This document shows positions 1 through 12,133 of a stretch of 28,079 nucleotides of DNA, piece by piece (the stretch's first letter is position 1; each line of letters starts with the position of its first letter). Location: positions 1 to 28,079 of the forward strand of contig DAOVQG010000019.1 of assembly GCA_030628805.1 (NCBI GenBank). The letters run 5' to 3'. Under the pieces are notes generated by a model that was given only the letters and a program-made list of their open reading frames with translations, ran no database searches and was not told the origin of the DNA. This DNA is from JAGMDK01 sp023128695 (lineage in GTDB: Bacteria > Planctomycetota > Phycisphaerae > UBA1845 > Fen-1342). The translations under genes were made by a program, and so were the position numbers.

Positions 1-353
1 CTAGTCTCTAGTTTCTAGATGTACCGGCCGTCGGGAGCCTTGTTCCGTAGCAGCGCTAGGCCCGGCATTTATGCCGGGTAAACGAGCTTTATTCCCCCTC
101 CTTTCCTCCGCCGCCGAAGGCGGCGGGGGAAAGGAGGGGATTCTGACTCCGACCCTTCAACCCGGCATAAATGCCGGGTCTAGCGCGGGCTCAGGCCCGC
201 GGCTCTTCGGAGTTCTTGCGTCTCTCGACAGTCGCGAAACTTACGAAACGCAAAGTAAATGACCGTGCGCAGTCTCGCGCCGTCAACGCGATCGAACGAC
301 CGCGCAGGCTGAAGCCCGCGGCTCTTCGGCGGCGCATAATTGCGCACGGTTAT
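1..353. repeat. Gene-free left end with nested palindromes
   Basis: No convincing gene is seen here. Positions 61-78 and 161-178 are two near-identical self-palindromes of the form CCCGGCAT-TTAT/AAAT-GCCGGG. Between them lies a hairpin with 21-nt arms (95-115 and 119-139, 20 of 21 bases paired) and a 3-nt GAA loop. A second motif, GCCCGCGGCTCTTCGG, occurs at 195-210 and 314-329 in direct orientation. A short GCGCA/TGCGC stem lies at 332-345, just beyond the stop of the minus-strand ruvX. These are typical of REP-like intergenic palindromes; any role in mRNA 3' ends is inference. Confidence 0.7.
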
Positions 354-803
354 TTAGCCACTACCGCGTGATGAAGCGTCTCCGCGGCGTCTGGCATCCA
401 GAAAGGATTGTAGGATGACCTGAGCGGCCAACGAGTCGCGTAGCCGCTTGCGCCGCGAGCGGCGGACCTGGGCGGCCTCAAGAAATTGGTCGGCCTGGAA
501 ACTGCTCAAACGCTCGTCCCACAACTCCACCGGGAGTGACCCCCGCCGACGGAGTTCGACCGCGAAGGCCCGGACGAGCCGCGTCTGTGAGCTGTCCGAG
601 CCGTCCGCCATGTTCAGCGGCAGGCCGACGACGATGCCGGCAGCCTCGTTCTCGCCAGCCCATTGGAGGACGCGATCGGCGTCCGCGGGCGTGGCGCCGG
701 TGGCATCAATTGTGACGGCCGGCGAAGCAATGCGGCCCCCCGGATCAGCGATCGCGACGCCGATTCGCCGTGTTCCATAGTCAACTCCAACCCAACGTCC
801 CAT
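354..803 (-). CDS. ruvX: Putative Holliday junction resolvase RuvX/YqgF family
   Basis: This encodes a 149-residue protein of the YqgF/RuvX family, RNase H-fold nucleases linked to Holliday junction resolution and 16S rRNA 5' maturation. The N-terminus shows the family signature VDYGTRRIGVAIADP with Asp8. It is followed by the GIVVGLPLNMADGS segment, the WDERLSS motif and a C-terminal DSLAAQVILQSFLD helix that carries the last acidic residue. The length is normal for the family (about 140-150 residues). The ATG at 803 was chosen because it directly precedes the conserved Gly-Val-Asp strand; its ribosome binding site is weak. It is transcribed divergently from rpoB across a 490-bp region. Family assignment is firm; which of the two known roles dominates cannot be told from sequence. 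Confidence 0.93.
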   Translation of the reverse strand: MGRWVGVDYGTRRIGVAIADPGGRIASPAVTIDATGATPADADRVLQWAGENEAAGIVVGLPLNMADGSDSSQTRLVRAFAVELRRRGSLPVELWDERLSSFQADQFLEAAQVRRSRRKRLRDSLAAQVILQSFLDARRRGDASSRGSG

Positions 804-1291
804 AATAATGCCCGCTCAGACTCCGCATCTGGCCCACTATTCTAACATTCCATTGTATAATACGCTATATCTTCAGCGCCCGGGCAGCCAAGCGGGTGAG
901 CGTCAACATAGCGGGTGGGGCGGGCCTCCGTGCCCGCCAGTACGGTCCGATGGCGGCCGCGGAGGGCCGCCCCACCGGTTTGTTATATCTTCAACGCCCG
1001 GACAGCCAAGTCCGCTCAGCAATTTTCTTGCCACTCCCAGAAAAAACGCAATTATATGCTTGCAATCCAGCATTACTCGACTCATAATACTTGGCTTGCA
1101 AGATAGGTGAGATGCGCGACGGAACACAGGCTTATCTAGTCGCCAACCATGTTGGTTACAGGGGCGGTGCCCGTGGGTGTAAAGGACCAGCGGGTGGCGC
1201 TCTAAGTTTATGCGCATCGGCCTCTACCGGGCCCGGGCTTCGGGGGACGCTACGTCGGTAGCTGTTCGGATATAACGTGAGGGACTCCCGT
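804..1291. repeat. ruvX-rpoB divergent intergenic region with duplicated REP unit
   Basis: This gap holds no convincing gene. A 27-bp block beginning TATATCTTC is present twice (866-892 and 984-1010, two mismatches). Between the copies lies a hairpin with arms at 915-930 and 961-976 built on GGTGGGGCGG (15 of 16 pairs), related to the hairpin at 27685-27749. The right half (1011-1291) is repeat-free and would be the rpoB promoter and leader. The usual rplJ/rplL genes upstream of rpoB are absent here. Confidence 0.65.
1060..1088 (+). promoter_or_regulatory. Candidate sigma-70-type promoter for rpoB
   Basis: TTGCAA at 1060-1065 and CATAAT at 1083-1088 are separated by exactly 17 bp, which would give a leader of about 195 nt before rpoB. 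The match is 4 of 6 and 5 of 6 to consensus. Promoter consensus in this lineage is not known to me, so this is a candidate only. Confidence 0.35.
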
Positions 1292-4200
1292 ATGCAGTTC
1301 AATACCGTCCGCAACTTCAGCCGTTATGGCGACGCCATCGACATCCCGAACCTGATCGAGATTCAGACGGATTCATACGCCCGTTTTTTGCAGATGGAAG
1401 CGGAGCCGGCCAAGCGGCCGCCGGTCGGAATTGAAGGCTTGCTGCGAGAAGTCTTCCCCATCGAGAGCTACGACGGGAGCATGAAGCTGGAGTACATCGA
1501 ATACGCTCTCGATGAGCCGCGCTATACGCCGGACGAGTGTCGCGAGCTAGGGCTGACCTATGGGATGCCGTTCCGGGTCACCGTCCGCCTGCACCGCAAG
1601 GAGCAGGAGGAGATCCAGGAGGAGGCCATCTACCTGGGTGAAATCCCGATCATGATCGGGGGCGGCGAGTTCATCGTGAACGGCTCCGAGCGGGTGATCG
1701 TCTCGCAATTGCACCGCAGCCCCGGGGTGGACTTCGTCAAGGAGTCGGCCGAGGGCGACCGGGCCCTGCACGCCTGTCGCATCATCCCCGAACGCGGCTC
1801 CTGGATCGAGATCAACGCGACCCGCAAGGACATCCTGGCGGTCCGGATCGACCAGAGCAGCAAGATTCCCGCCACCACGTTCCTGCGGGCCATGCACGAG
1901 AAGTACGGCACGACCGAGGCCATCGTACGTGAATTCTATAAGGTCAGGTCTACTCGGGTCGGCAGCTTGAAGCCGGAGATGTGGGCCGCGGCCCCGGTGG
2001 TGGACCCGGAGACGGGCGAGGAACTGGTCGGGGCCGCCCGGCAGATCGGCGAGGCTCTGAACAAGATTCGCGAGTCGTCCCTCAAGCAGGCGGCCGTCAT
2101 CGTGAAAATGACCGACCCGATCATTCTGAACACTCTGGCCGAGGACTCCAGCCAGACCTACGAAGAAGCCCTCCAGAAGATATATGCCCGCCTGCGTCCC
2201 GGAAACCCGGTCCAGTTGGACAAGGCCCGGAAGCTGTTCGATGAGAAATTCTACGACGAGAACCGCTACCGGCTCGGCAAAGTGGGCCGCTTCCGCCTCA
2301 ACCGCAAGTTCGAGCAGGGCATCGCCGAGTCTGAGATGGTCCTGCGGCCGGAGGATTTCGCCGAATCCCTCCGCTACTTGTTGGCCCTACGCTCCGGCGA
2401 AGGGCAGGTGGACGATATCGACCACCTCGGCAACCGGCGGCTGCGGACTATCGACGAGTTGGCGGCCGACGAAATGCGGAAAGGCTTCCTCAAGCTCCGC
2501 CGCACGGTCCAGGAGCGCATGAGTCTGAAGGACCCGGAATCGATCGGGAAGGTCGCCGAACTGGTCAACACCAAGAGCGTCTCGAGCGCGATCGACTTCT
2601 TCTTCGGGCGCAGTGAGCTGTCGCAGGTCGTGGACCAAACCAATCCACTGTCCCAATTGACGCACGAGCGGCGGCTTTCGGCCCTGGGACCGGGCGGCCT
2701 GAACCGCAAGCGGGCCGGGTTCGAGGTCCGTGACGTGCACATCAGCCACTACGGCCGCATCTGCCCGATCGAAACCCCGGAAGGCGTCAACATCGGCCTG
2801 ATCGCCTCGCTGGGCATCTTCAGCTCCATTGATGAGTACGGTTTTTTGACCACGCCGTACCGCAAGGTCATACGCGGCAAGGTTGACGGCCACGTCACCT
2901 TCTTGCGGGCGGATGAGGAGATGAAAAACACCCTGGCGCCGCCGGACGTGGTGGTGATGGAGGACGACGCGCGGGCTGTGCCGCCAGCCATACCCAAGGC
3001 CGACTATCTGGCGGCGGCCGGCAAGACGAATGGAAAGCGGAAGTCAGCGAACCTGAAAGGAGGCACGTTGCTGGGGCGGGTCCACGGCGATGTGCGCCAG
3101 GTGACCCCCGAGGAGATTAACTTCGTCGATATATCCCCCAAGCAGACGGTCGGCGTCTCGGCCGCGCTGATTCCGTTCCTGGAGCATGACGACGCCAACC
3201 GGGCCTTGATGGGCTCGAACATGCAACGCCAGGCGGTCCCGCTGGTGCGGACCGATCCGCCCATCATCGCGACCGGGATGGAGCGCTCGGTGGCGGCCAA
3301 CAGCGGGATGGTGGTCCGGGCCCGCAAGGTCGGCAAGGTTACCTATGTCGATGCCCGGCGGATCGAGATTGACAACACCGATGAATACCATCTGCGTAAG
3401 TTCGTGGGTTTGAATGAGCGCACCTGCCAAAACCAGAAACCGATCGTTCGGCCCGGACAGCGGGTCAAGACGGGTGAGATAATCGCGGACGGGGCGGCCA
3501 CGAATCAGGGCGAGTTGGCGCTGGGCCGTAACGTGCTGGCCGCCTTCATGACCTTCGACGGCTACAACTTCGAGGACGCGATCCTGATCTCGGAGCGGCT
3601 GGTGAAGAACGACGCCTTCACCAGCATCCACATCGAGTCGCACGACATCGAAATCCGCGAGACGAAGCTGGGACGCGAGGAATTCACGCGCGACATTCCG
3701 AACGTCTCGGAGCGGGCCCTGGGGAACCTCGACGAGCGCGGCATCGTCCGGCTCGGGACGCACGTCGGCCCCGGCGACATTTTGGTCGGCAAGGTCTCGC
3801 CCAAGAGCAAAACCGAGCTGAGCCCCGAGGAAAAGCTGCTTCACGCCATCTTCGGCCGGGCCGGCGAAGACGTGAAGAACGACTCGCTCGAGCTGCCGGC
3901 CGGCCAGGAAGGCATCGTCATCGGAGCCAGGCATTTCAGCCGCCGCACGCATCTGAGCGATGAGCAGGAGCGGGAGATCGAACGCCGGCGGAAAGCCTAC
4001 AAGAGCGAGTGCAACGAGCAGCGGATCAAGCTGTTCCGCCAGATGATCACCGGGATCGATAAGATCACCGAGCAGATGCTGATCGACCCGAATACTCACC
4101 AGAAAGTGGGCAAGAGCGAGAATCCGGATGTTATTCTCGAACAGATTGACACGTTCTCGCTGAAGTGGGTCAAGCCGGCTGCCAAGCGGCCCGCGGCCGA

Positions 4201-5116
4201 GAACGTTTACCAGCAATACTGGCCGCGGATCGAGGAAATCCACAAGGAATGGGAGCGGAAAGACGGGCACATGAAGCGCGGCGACGAGCTGCCCTCGGGG
4301 GTGCTCGAGAAGGTCAAGGTGTACGTGGCCACCAAACGCACCCTCTCGGTCGGCGACAAGATGGCCGGGCGGCACGGGAACAAGGGCGTGATCGCCAAGA
4401 TCATGCCGGAAGAGGATATGCCCTTCCTCGAAGACGGCACCACCGTCGACATCGTGCTGAACCCGCTCGGCGTGCCTAGCCGTATGAACGTCGGCCAGAT
4501 TCTGGAGACGCATCTCGGCTGGGCCGCGGCGGTGCTCGGCTTCCAGACCATCACCCCAGTCTTCGACGGCGCGTCCGAAACACAGATTCGATTGTGCTTG
4601 GATGAGGCCAACGAATACGTTCGGCAGCGGCGCGAAGATCCGGAGGTGATCCGCAACGCGGGCCGGACCGGCGAACTCCTGACCGAAATGCCCCTGACCG
4701 GCAAGGTCACGCTGCACGACGGGCGGACCGGCGAGCCGTTCGATCAGCCGGTGACCATCGGGTACATCTACATGTTGAAGCTGCACCACCTGGTGGATGA
4801 CAAGATTCACGCTCGCTCGACCGGGCCGTACAGTCTGATCACGCAGCAACCGCTGGGCGGCAAGGCCCGCACCGGCGGGCAGCGCTTCGGTGAGATGGAG
4901 GTCTGGGGCCTGGAGGCCTATGGCGCCGCCTATATGCTGCAAGAGCTGCTGACGGTCAAGAGCGACGACGTCGAGGGACGCACGAAGATATATGAGAGCA
5001 TGGTCAAGGGCACGCACACGCTCGACGCCGGCACCCCGGTCTCGTTCGACGTGCTCTGCAACGAGATTCGTGGTCTGGGACTGAACATTCAGCTTGAGAA
5101 GCGGCGGTTGCTGTAG
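1292..5116 (+). CDS. rpoB: DNA-directed RNA polymerase subunit beta
   Basis: This is the beta subunit of RNA polymerase, 1274 residues from the chosen start. Diagnostic segments appear in order: the rifampicin-pocket region ELSQVVDQTNPLSQLTHERR followed by LSALGPGGLNR, then HYGRICPIETPEGVNIGL, the FDGYNFEDAILISERL strand, the SVGDKMAGRHGNKGVI active-site Lys/His region, and the C-terminal clamp PLGGKARTGGQRFGEMEVW. ATG 1292 is preferred over the in-frame GTG at 1277, because GAGGG at 1279-1283 sits 8 bp before it and the protein then starts directly at the conserved region. Rifampicin-contact positions equivalent to E. coli Q513, D516, H526 and S531 are retained, while F514 and M515 are both Val and Q510 is Glu. 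It heads the rpoB-GNAT-rpoC cluster; no ribosomal L10 or L7/L12 gene precedes it. Confidence 0.99.
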   Translation: MQFNTVRNFSRYGDAIDIPNLIEIQTDSYARFLQMEAEPAKRPPVGIEGLLREVFPIESYDGSMKLEYIEYALDEPRYTPDECRELGLTYGMPFRVTVRLHRKEQEEIQEEAIYLGEIPIMIGGGEFIVNGSERVIVSQLHRSPGVDFVKESAEGDRALHACRIIPERGSWIEINATRKDILAVRIDQSSKIPATTFLRAMHEKYGTTEAIVREFYKVRSTRVGSLKPEMWAAAPVVDPETGEELVGAARQIGEALNKIRESSLKQAAVIVKMTDPIILNTLAEDSSQTYEEALQKIYARLRPGNPVQLDKARKLFDEKFYDENRYRLGKVGRFRLNRKFEQGIAESEMVLRPEDFAESLRYLLALRSGEGQVDDIDHLGNRRLRTIDELAADEMRKGFLKLRRTVQERMSLKDPESIGKVAELVNTKSVSSAIDFFFGRSELSQVVDQTNPLSQLTHERRLSALGPGGLNRKRAGFEVRDVHISHYGRICPIETPEGVNIGLIASLGIFSSIDEYGFLTTPYRKVIRGKVDGHVTFLRADEEMKNTLAPPDVVVMEDDARAVPPAIPKADYLAAAGKTNGKRKSANLKGGTLLGRVHGDVRQVTPEEINFVDISPKQTVGVSAALIPFLEHDDANRALMGSNMQRQAVPLVRTDPPIIATGMERSVAANSGMVVRARKVGKVTYVDARRIEIDNTDEYHLRKFVGLNERTCQNQKPIVRPGQRVKTGEIIADGAATNQGELALGRNVLAAFMTFDGYNFEDAILISERLVKNDAFTSIHIESHDIEIRETKLGREEFTRDIPNVSERALGNLDERGIVRLGTHVGPGDILVGKVSPKSKTELSPEEKLLHAIFGRAGEDVKNDSLELPAGQEGIVIGARHFSRRTHLSDEQEREIERRRKAYKSECNEQRIKLFRQMITGIDKITEQMLIDPNTHQKVGKSENPDVILEQIDTFSLKWVKPAAKRPAAENVYQQYWPRIEEIHKEWERKDGHMKRGDELPSGVLEKVKVYVATKRTLSVGDKMAGRHGNKGVIAKIMPEEDMPFLEDGTTVDIVLNPLGVPSRMNVGQILETHLGWAAAVLGFQTITPVFDGASETQIRLCLDEANEYVRQRREDPEVIRNAGRTGELLTEMPLTGKVTLHDGRTGEPFDQPVTIGYIYMLKLHHLVDDKIHARSTGPYSLITQQPLGGKARTGGQRFGEMEVWGLEAYGAAYMLQELLTVKSDDVEGRTKIYESMVKGTHTLDAGTPVSFDVLCNEIRGLGLNIQLEKRRLL

Positions 5117-5257
5117 CAGCCTGCCGCAAAACTCGGTGCCAGCGGGAAAAAGTAGCGGCCGGGCTCCGTACCGGCCGTAGAACAGCGGAAAACATAACAA
5201 CCATGACAACGGCCGGTACGGAGCCCGGCCGCTAGAGGACTTTTCGGCGGACTGCCA
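5117..5257. repeat. MITE-like palindrome directly after rpoB stop
   Basis: A perfect 26-bp inverted repeat (arms 5153-5178 and 5209-5234, core GTAGCGGCCGGGCTCCGTAC) fills the rpoB-GNAT gap. Outside it, degenerate ends related to the TTAACAG element at 24186-24278 are visible: CCTGCCGCAAAACTCGG at 5120-5136, and on the right GGACTTTTCGGCGGACTG. A related GGCCGGTACGGGGCCCGGCC half-palindrome occurs near 16209 and 17341. The palindrome begins immediately after the rpoB stop codon and could fold in the rpoBC transcript. Confidence 0.7.
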
Positions 5258-5286
5258 AGCCGCCGACTGGACCGAGGAGCGTACCC

Positions 5287-5760
5287 ATGCCCGCGGTTGA
5301 CTACGGCGCCGGTAAGGACATCACTCCGGAAGAACTGACCCAGTTCTATCGGCGGCTCGACCACGATATCGCCGCCCGGCCGGACCAGATTCGGAAAATG
5401 ATGGTCAACAGTGCGGCGTTCGTGACGGCGCGGGTGGCGGGGGAACTGATCGGGATCGCCCGCGGCGTCTGCGACGGGCTGCGCGGGTACCTGACCGAGT
5501 GCAAGCTGGACCCGGCCTACCAGGGTCCGGCCGCGGTCACGCGCACCGACGGTCGCATCGAACACGACACCAACGGGATCGCGAAGGAAATGGCCCGGCG
5601 CGTATTGGACGCGATGTATGCCGAAGGCGTGCAACGCGTGGACACGGTCGCGTACGGCACGGAAGTGGACTTTTGCGAGGAACTGGGCTTCAAGCGGGCG
5701 GGCGGCCTGGTCGGCGTAACCATGCGAGCCGAGGACTGGGCCGCCGTCAAGAAAACCTGA
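5287..5760 (+). CDS. GNAT-family acetyltransferase-like protein between rpoB and rpoC
   Basis: This 157-residue protein resembles GNAT N-acetyltransferases. It has an N-terminal helix pair, a strand pair AAFVTARVAGELIGIARG, the beta-4 segment GYLTECKLDPAYQG (residues 67-80), a following helix NGIAKEMARRVLDAM (96-110), and the terminal FCEELGFKRAGG typical of the fold. It is odd in that about 15 residues separate YQG from the pyrophosphate-loop helix, which normally follow each other directly (Q/RxxGxG/A), and the usual Arg/Gln of that motif is not in place. Acetyl-CoA binding is therefore uncertain. The ATG has a good GAGGAG ribosome binding site 7 bp upstream. It lies in the same direction between rpoB and rpoC, with palindromes on either side. 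Substrate unknown. Confidence 0.8.
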   Translation: MPAVDYGAGKDITPEELTQFYRRLDHDIAARPDQIRKMMVNSAAFVTARVAGELIGIARGVCDGLRGYLTECKLDPAYQGPAAVTRTDGRIEHDTNGIAKEMARRVLDAMYAEGVQRVDTVAYGTEVDFCEELGFKRAGGLVGVTMRAEDWAAVKKT

Positions 5761-5767
5761 TCCGCGC

Positions 5768-5896
5768 AATGTGGCACCGGCATCAATGTGGCACCGGCAT
5801 CCTGCCGGTGAAAACACCGGCTGGAAGCCGGTGCCACACGGAAACCGGCTGGAAGCCGGTGCCACACGGAGACAGGCTGGAAGCCGGTGCCACCCG
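5768..5896. repeat. REP cluster upstream of rpoC
   Basis: GTGGCACCGGCAT occurs twice (near 5769 and 5785). It is followed by three copies of GGCTGGAAGCCGGTGCCAC in direct order between about 5819 and 5895. Because GTGGCACCGGC and GCCGGTGCCAC are complementary, several alternative hairpins are possible just before the rpoC ribosome binding site. Confidence 0.75.
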
Positions 5897-5933
5897 GCGA
5901 GAGTTGGAATACTAACGAGAGGTGATACAGCCG

Positions 5934-10319
<4,386 letters not shown>

Positions 10320-10320
10320 G

Positions 10321-10398
10321 CGTGGGAACGTGGGAACGTGACACGTGGGAACGTGGGAACGTGGGAACGTGGGAACATAACGCGTGGAAACGTTGGAA
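10321..10398. repeat. GTGGGAAC 8-bp tandem repeat after rpoC
   Basis: Immediately after the rpoC stop there are at least six copies of the octamer CGTGGGAA, interrupted once by GTGACACG and decaying to CGTGGAAA and CGTTGGAA at the right. The same octamer in inverse orientation fills 10514-10605. Confidence 0.8.
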
Positions 10399-10463
10399 TC
10401 TGATACGTAGCGCGCAACATAAGTATGAACCAATAGGGTAATTTGAACTAGAGATACAGAACA

Positions 10464-10496
10464 GAGGCGCAAATGGCCCGCGCCTCTTTTCTTTTT
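10464..10496 (+). terminator. Factor-independent terminator after rpoC
   Basis: A GC-rich stem pairs GAGGCGC (10464-10470) with GCGCCTC (10480-10486) around a 9-nt loop. It is followed by TTTTCTTTTT (10487-10496). This is a classic intrinsic terminator about 145 bp after the rpoC stop, and would end the rpoBC transcript before the convergent regulator gene. Confidence 0.85.
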
Positions 10497-10513
10497 GACT
10501 AGTATCGCCCCTT

Positions 10514-10605
10514 GTCACGCAGTCACGTTCCCCCGCGCCACATTCTCACGTTCCCATGTGTCACGTTCCCACGTGTCACGTTCCCACGCTCCCACGTTCC
10601 CACGC
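10514..10605. repeat. GTTCCCAC repeats facing the rpoC-side array
   Basis: About seven imperfect copies of CACGTTCCC occur here, ending two bases before the stop codon of the minus-strand regulator gene. They are the reverse complement of the repeats at 10321-10398, so the two arrays form a large interrupted inverted repeat with the terminator at its centre. Confidence 0.75.
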
Positions 10606-10607
10606 AG

Positions 10608-12005
10608 TTACCCCCCCGGAATGCTGTATTTGGCCATCTTGTCGCGTAGCGTTGTGCGGGGGATGCCCAGACGCTGGGCGGCGCGGGCTTGGTTGTTGCT
10701 GCACTGGCGCAAAGCGAGCAGGATCATCCGCCTTTCGATGTCGGCGACGGTATCGGTCAGACACAACCGTCCGTTTTCCCCCAGTTCGACCGCGGGCACC
10801 GCGGCGGCCTCTCCCCCGCCGACGGTTCCAAGGGGGAGAATATGCTCGGGACGAATCTCGTCTCCGTTGCAAAAGGCCAAGGCGCGTTCGAGCACGTGCT
10901 CCAACTCCCGCACGTTCCCGGGCCAGCTATGACGCACCAACTCGTCCATCGCGTGCGGGGTAATATGCATGGCCTCCGACCGCTCTGCCTGACTCTGCAT
11001 CCCGCTCACGGCCTCACGAATCAGGGCCGCGTGCTTCTCCACGAAGTGCCGAGCGAGGACCGGGATGTCGTCCGGCCGATCGCGGAGCGGCGGAATCGTC
11101 AGGCTGATGACGTTCAGCCGGTAATAGAGGTCTTCGCGAAAGCGGCCTTCCTGGACCAGCTTGAACAGATCGCATTTGGTCGCGCACAGCAGACGCACGT
11201 CTACCCGGACGGGCTGTTCTCCGCCGACCCGCTCGAACTCCTGCTGCTCGACGACCCGCAGCAGCTTGACCTGCAATTCGGTGGGGATGTCGTCCACTTC
11301 GTCCAGCAGCATGGTGCCGCCGTTAGCCAACTCGAACCGACCCGCCTTCTGGCGAATGGCACCGGTAAACGCGCCTTTTTCGTGCCCGAAGAGCTCGCTT
11401 TCCAGAACCGTCGGCTGCAACGCCGCACAACTGAAGCGGACGAGCGTCTTTTCCGCCCGCGGGCTATGGTCGTGGATGGCCTCGGCGAAAAGCTCCTTGC
11501 CGGTCCCGCTCTCGCCGCACAATAGAATCGTGCGGCTGGTCGGGGCCACGCTACGGAGCTGCTGGAAGAGCCGACGCATGCTCTGGCTGCGAGCGATCAG
11601 GCGCCCGAAGGTCTCGACCAGGTCGTCGCTCTCCGGCGACCGGCGACTCGCGAACAGGCGGTCCAGCTTGGCGATCAGCTCCTGGGTGGTGAAGGGTTTG
11701 GTGATGTAGTCATAGGCGCCGCGTTTGATCGCCAGGACCGCGGTATCCACCGTCGCATACGCGGTCATCAGGATGACCTCGATCCCGGGATGGACCTGCT
11801 TGACATAGGTGAGCAGGTCCAGGCCGCTCATGCCCGGCATCCGCACGTCGGAGACCACGACGTCAATCGGGCGGGTGTCGAAGATGCGGCGGGCGGTTTG
11901 CGCGTCGGCGGCTTCGTAGACTTCGTAGCCGTGCTCGCTCAATTCGATCTGAAGCGTAATACGTTTCAGTGGTTCGTCATCGACGACCAGGATGCGCGGA
12001 CGCAT
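10608..12005 (-). CDS. Sigma-54-dependent response regulator, NtrC family
   Basis: This 465-residue protein has the three NtrC-family domains. The receiver domain (about 1-120) has acidic pocket D9/D10, phospho-acceptor D53 in VVSDVRMPG, T81 and K103. The sigma-54-interacting AAA+ domain (about 135-365) has Walker A GESGTGKE (164-171), the GAFTGA sigma-54 contact loop (211-216) and Walker B LLDEVDD (from 233). The C-terminal Fis-type helix-turn-helix reads NQARAAQRLGIPRTTLRDKM. It should activate sigma-54 promoters after phosphorylation. No histidine kinase is adjacent, so it appears orphan in this window. The ATG at 12005 has GGTGAGG 7 bp upstream. It lies 128 bp behind the M16 peptidase gene on the same strand. 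Its target genes cannot be predicted. Confidence 0.96.
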   Translation of the reverse strand: MRPRILVVDDEPLKRITLQIELSEHGYEVYEAADAQTARRIFDTRPIDVVVSDVRMPGMSGLDLLTYVKQVHPGIEVILMTAYATVDTAVLAIKRGAYDYITKPFTTQELIAKLDRLFASRRSPESDDLVETFGRLIARSQSMRRLFQQLRSVAPTSRTILLCGESGTGKELFAEAIHDHSPRAEKTLVRFSCAALQPTVLESELFGHEKGAFTGAIRQKAGRFELANGGTMLLDEVDDIPTELQVKLLRVVEQQEFERVGGEQPVRVDVRLLCATKCDLFKLVQEGRFREDLYYRLNVISLTIPPLRDRPDDIPVLARHFVEKHAALIREAVSGMQSQAERSEAMHITPHAMDELVRHSWPGNVRELEHVLERALAFCNGDEIRPEHILPLGTVGGGEAAAVPAVELGENGRLCLTDTVADIERRMILLALRQCSNNQARAAQRLGIPRTTLRDKMAKYSIPGG

Positions 12006-12133
12006 ACCAATACCTCACCCTCAGCGCGGCCGGACTGACACTTACCACTTGCCGGCCCGACCGGCACGCTCCATTCCAACGGAAAGTCCCATTCGGATCA
12101 AGCTCGTCTGAATAACATTGCAGATGGCAGAGT

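Noticed and set aside
903..1217. Minus-strand open frame in the rpoB leader region
   Set aside because: It is composed largely of the translated hairpin repeats, with no ribosome binding site or family similarity that I can see.
1277..1291. GTG 1277 as the rpoB start
   Set aside because: The GAGGG ribosome binding site overlaps that codon and is correctly placed for ATG 1292 instead.
3044..5209. 721-codon open frame antisense to rpoB
   Set aside because: It mirrors the third-position GC bias of rpoB, has no family motif or ribosome binding site, and lies wholly opposite an essential conserved gene.
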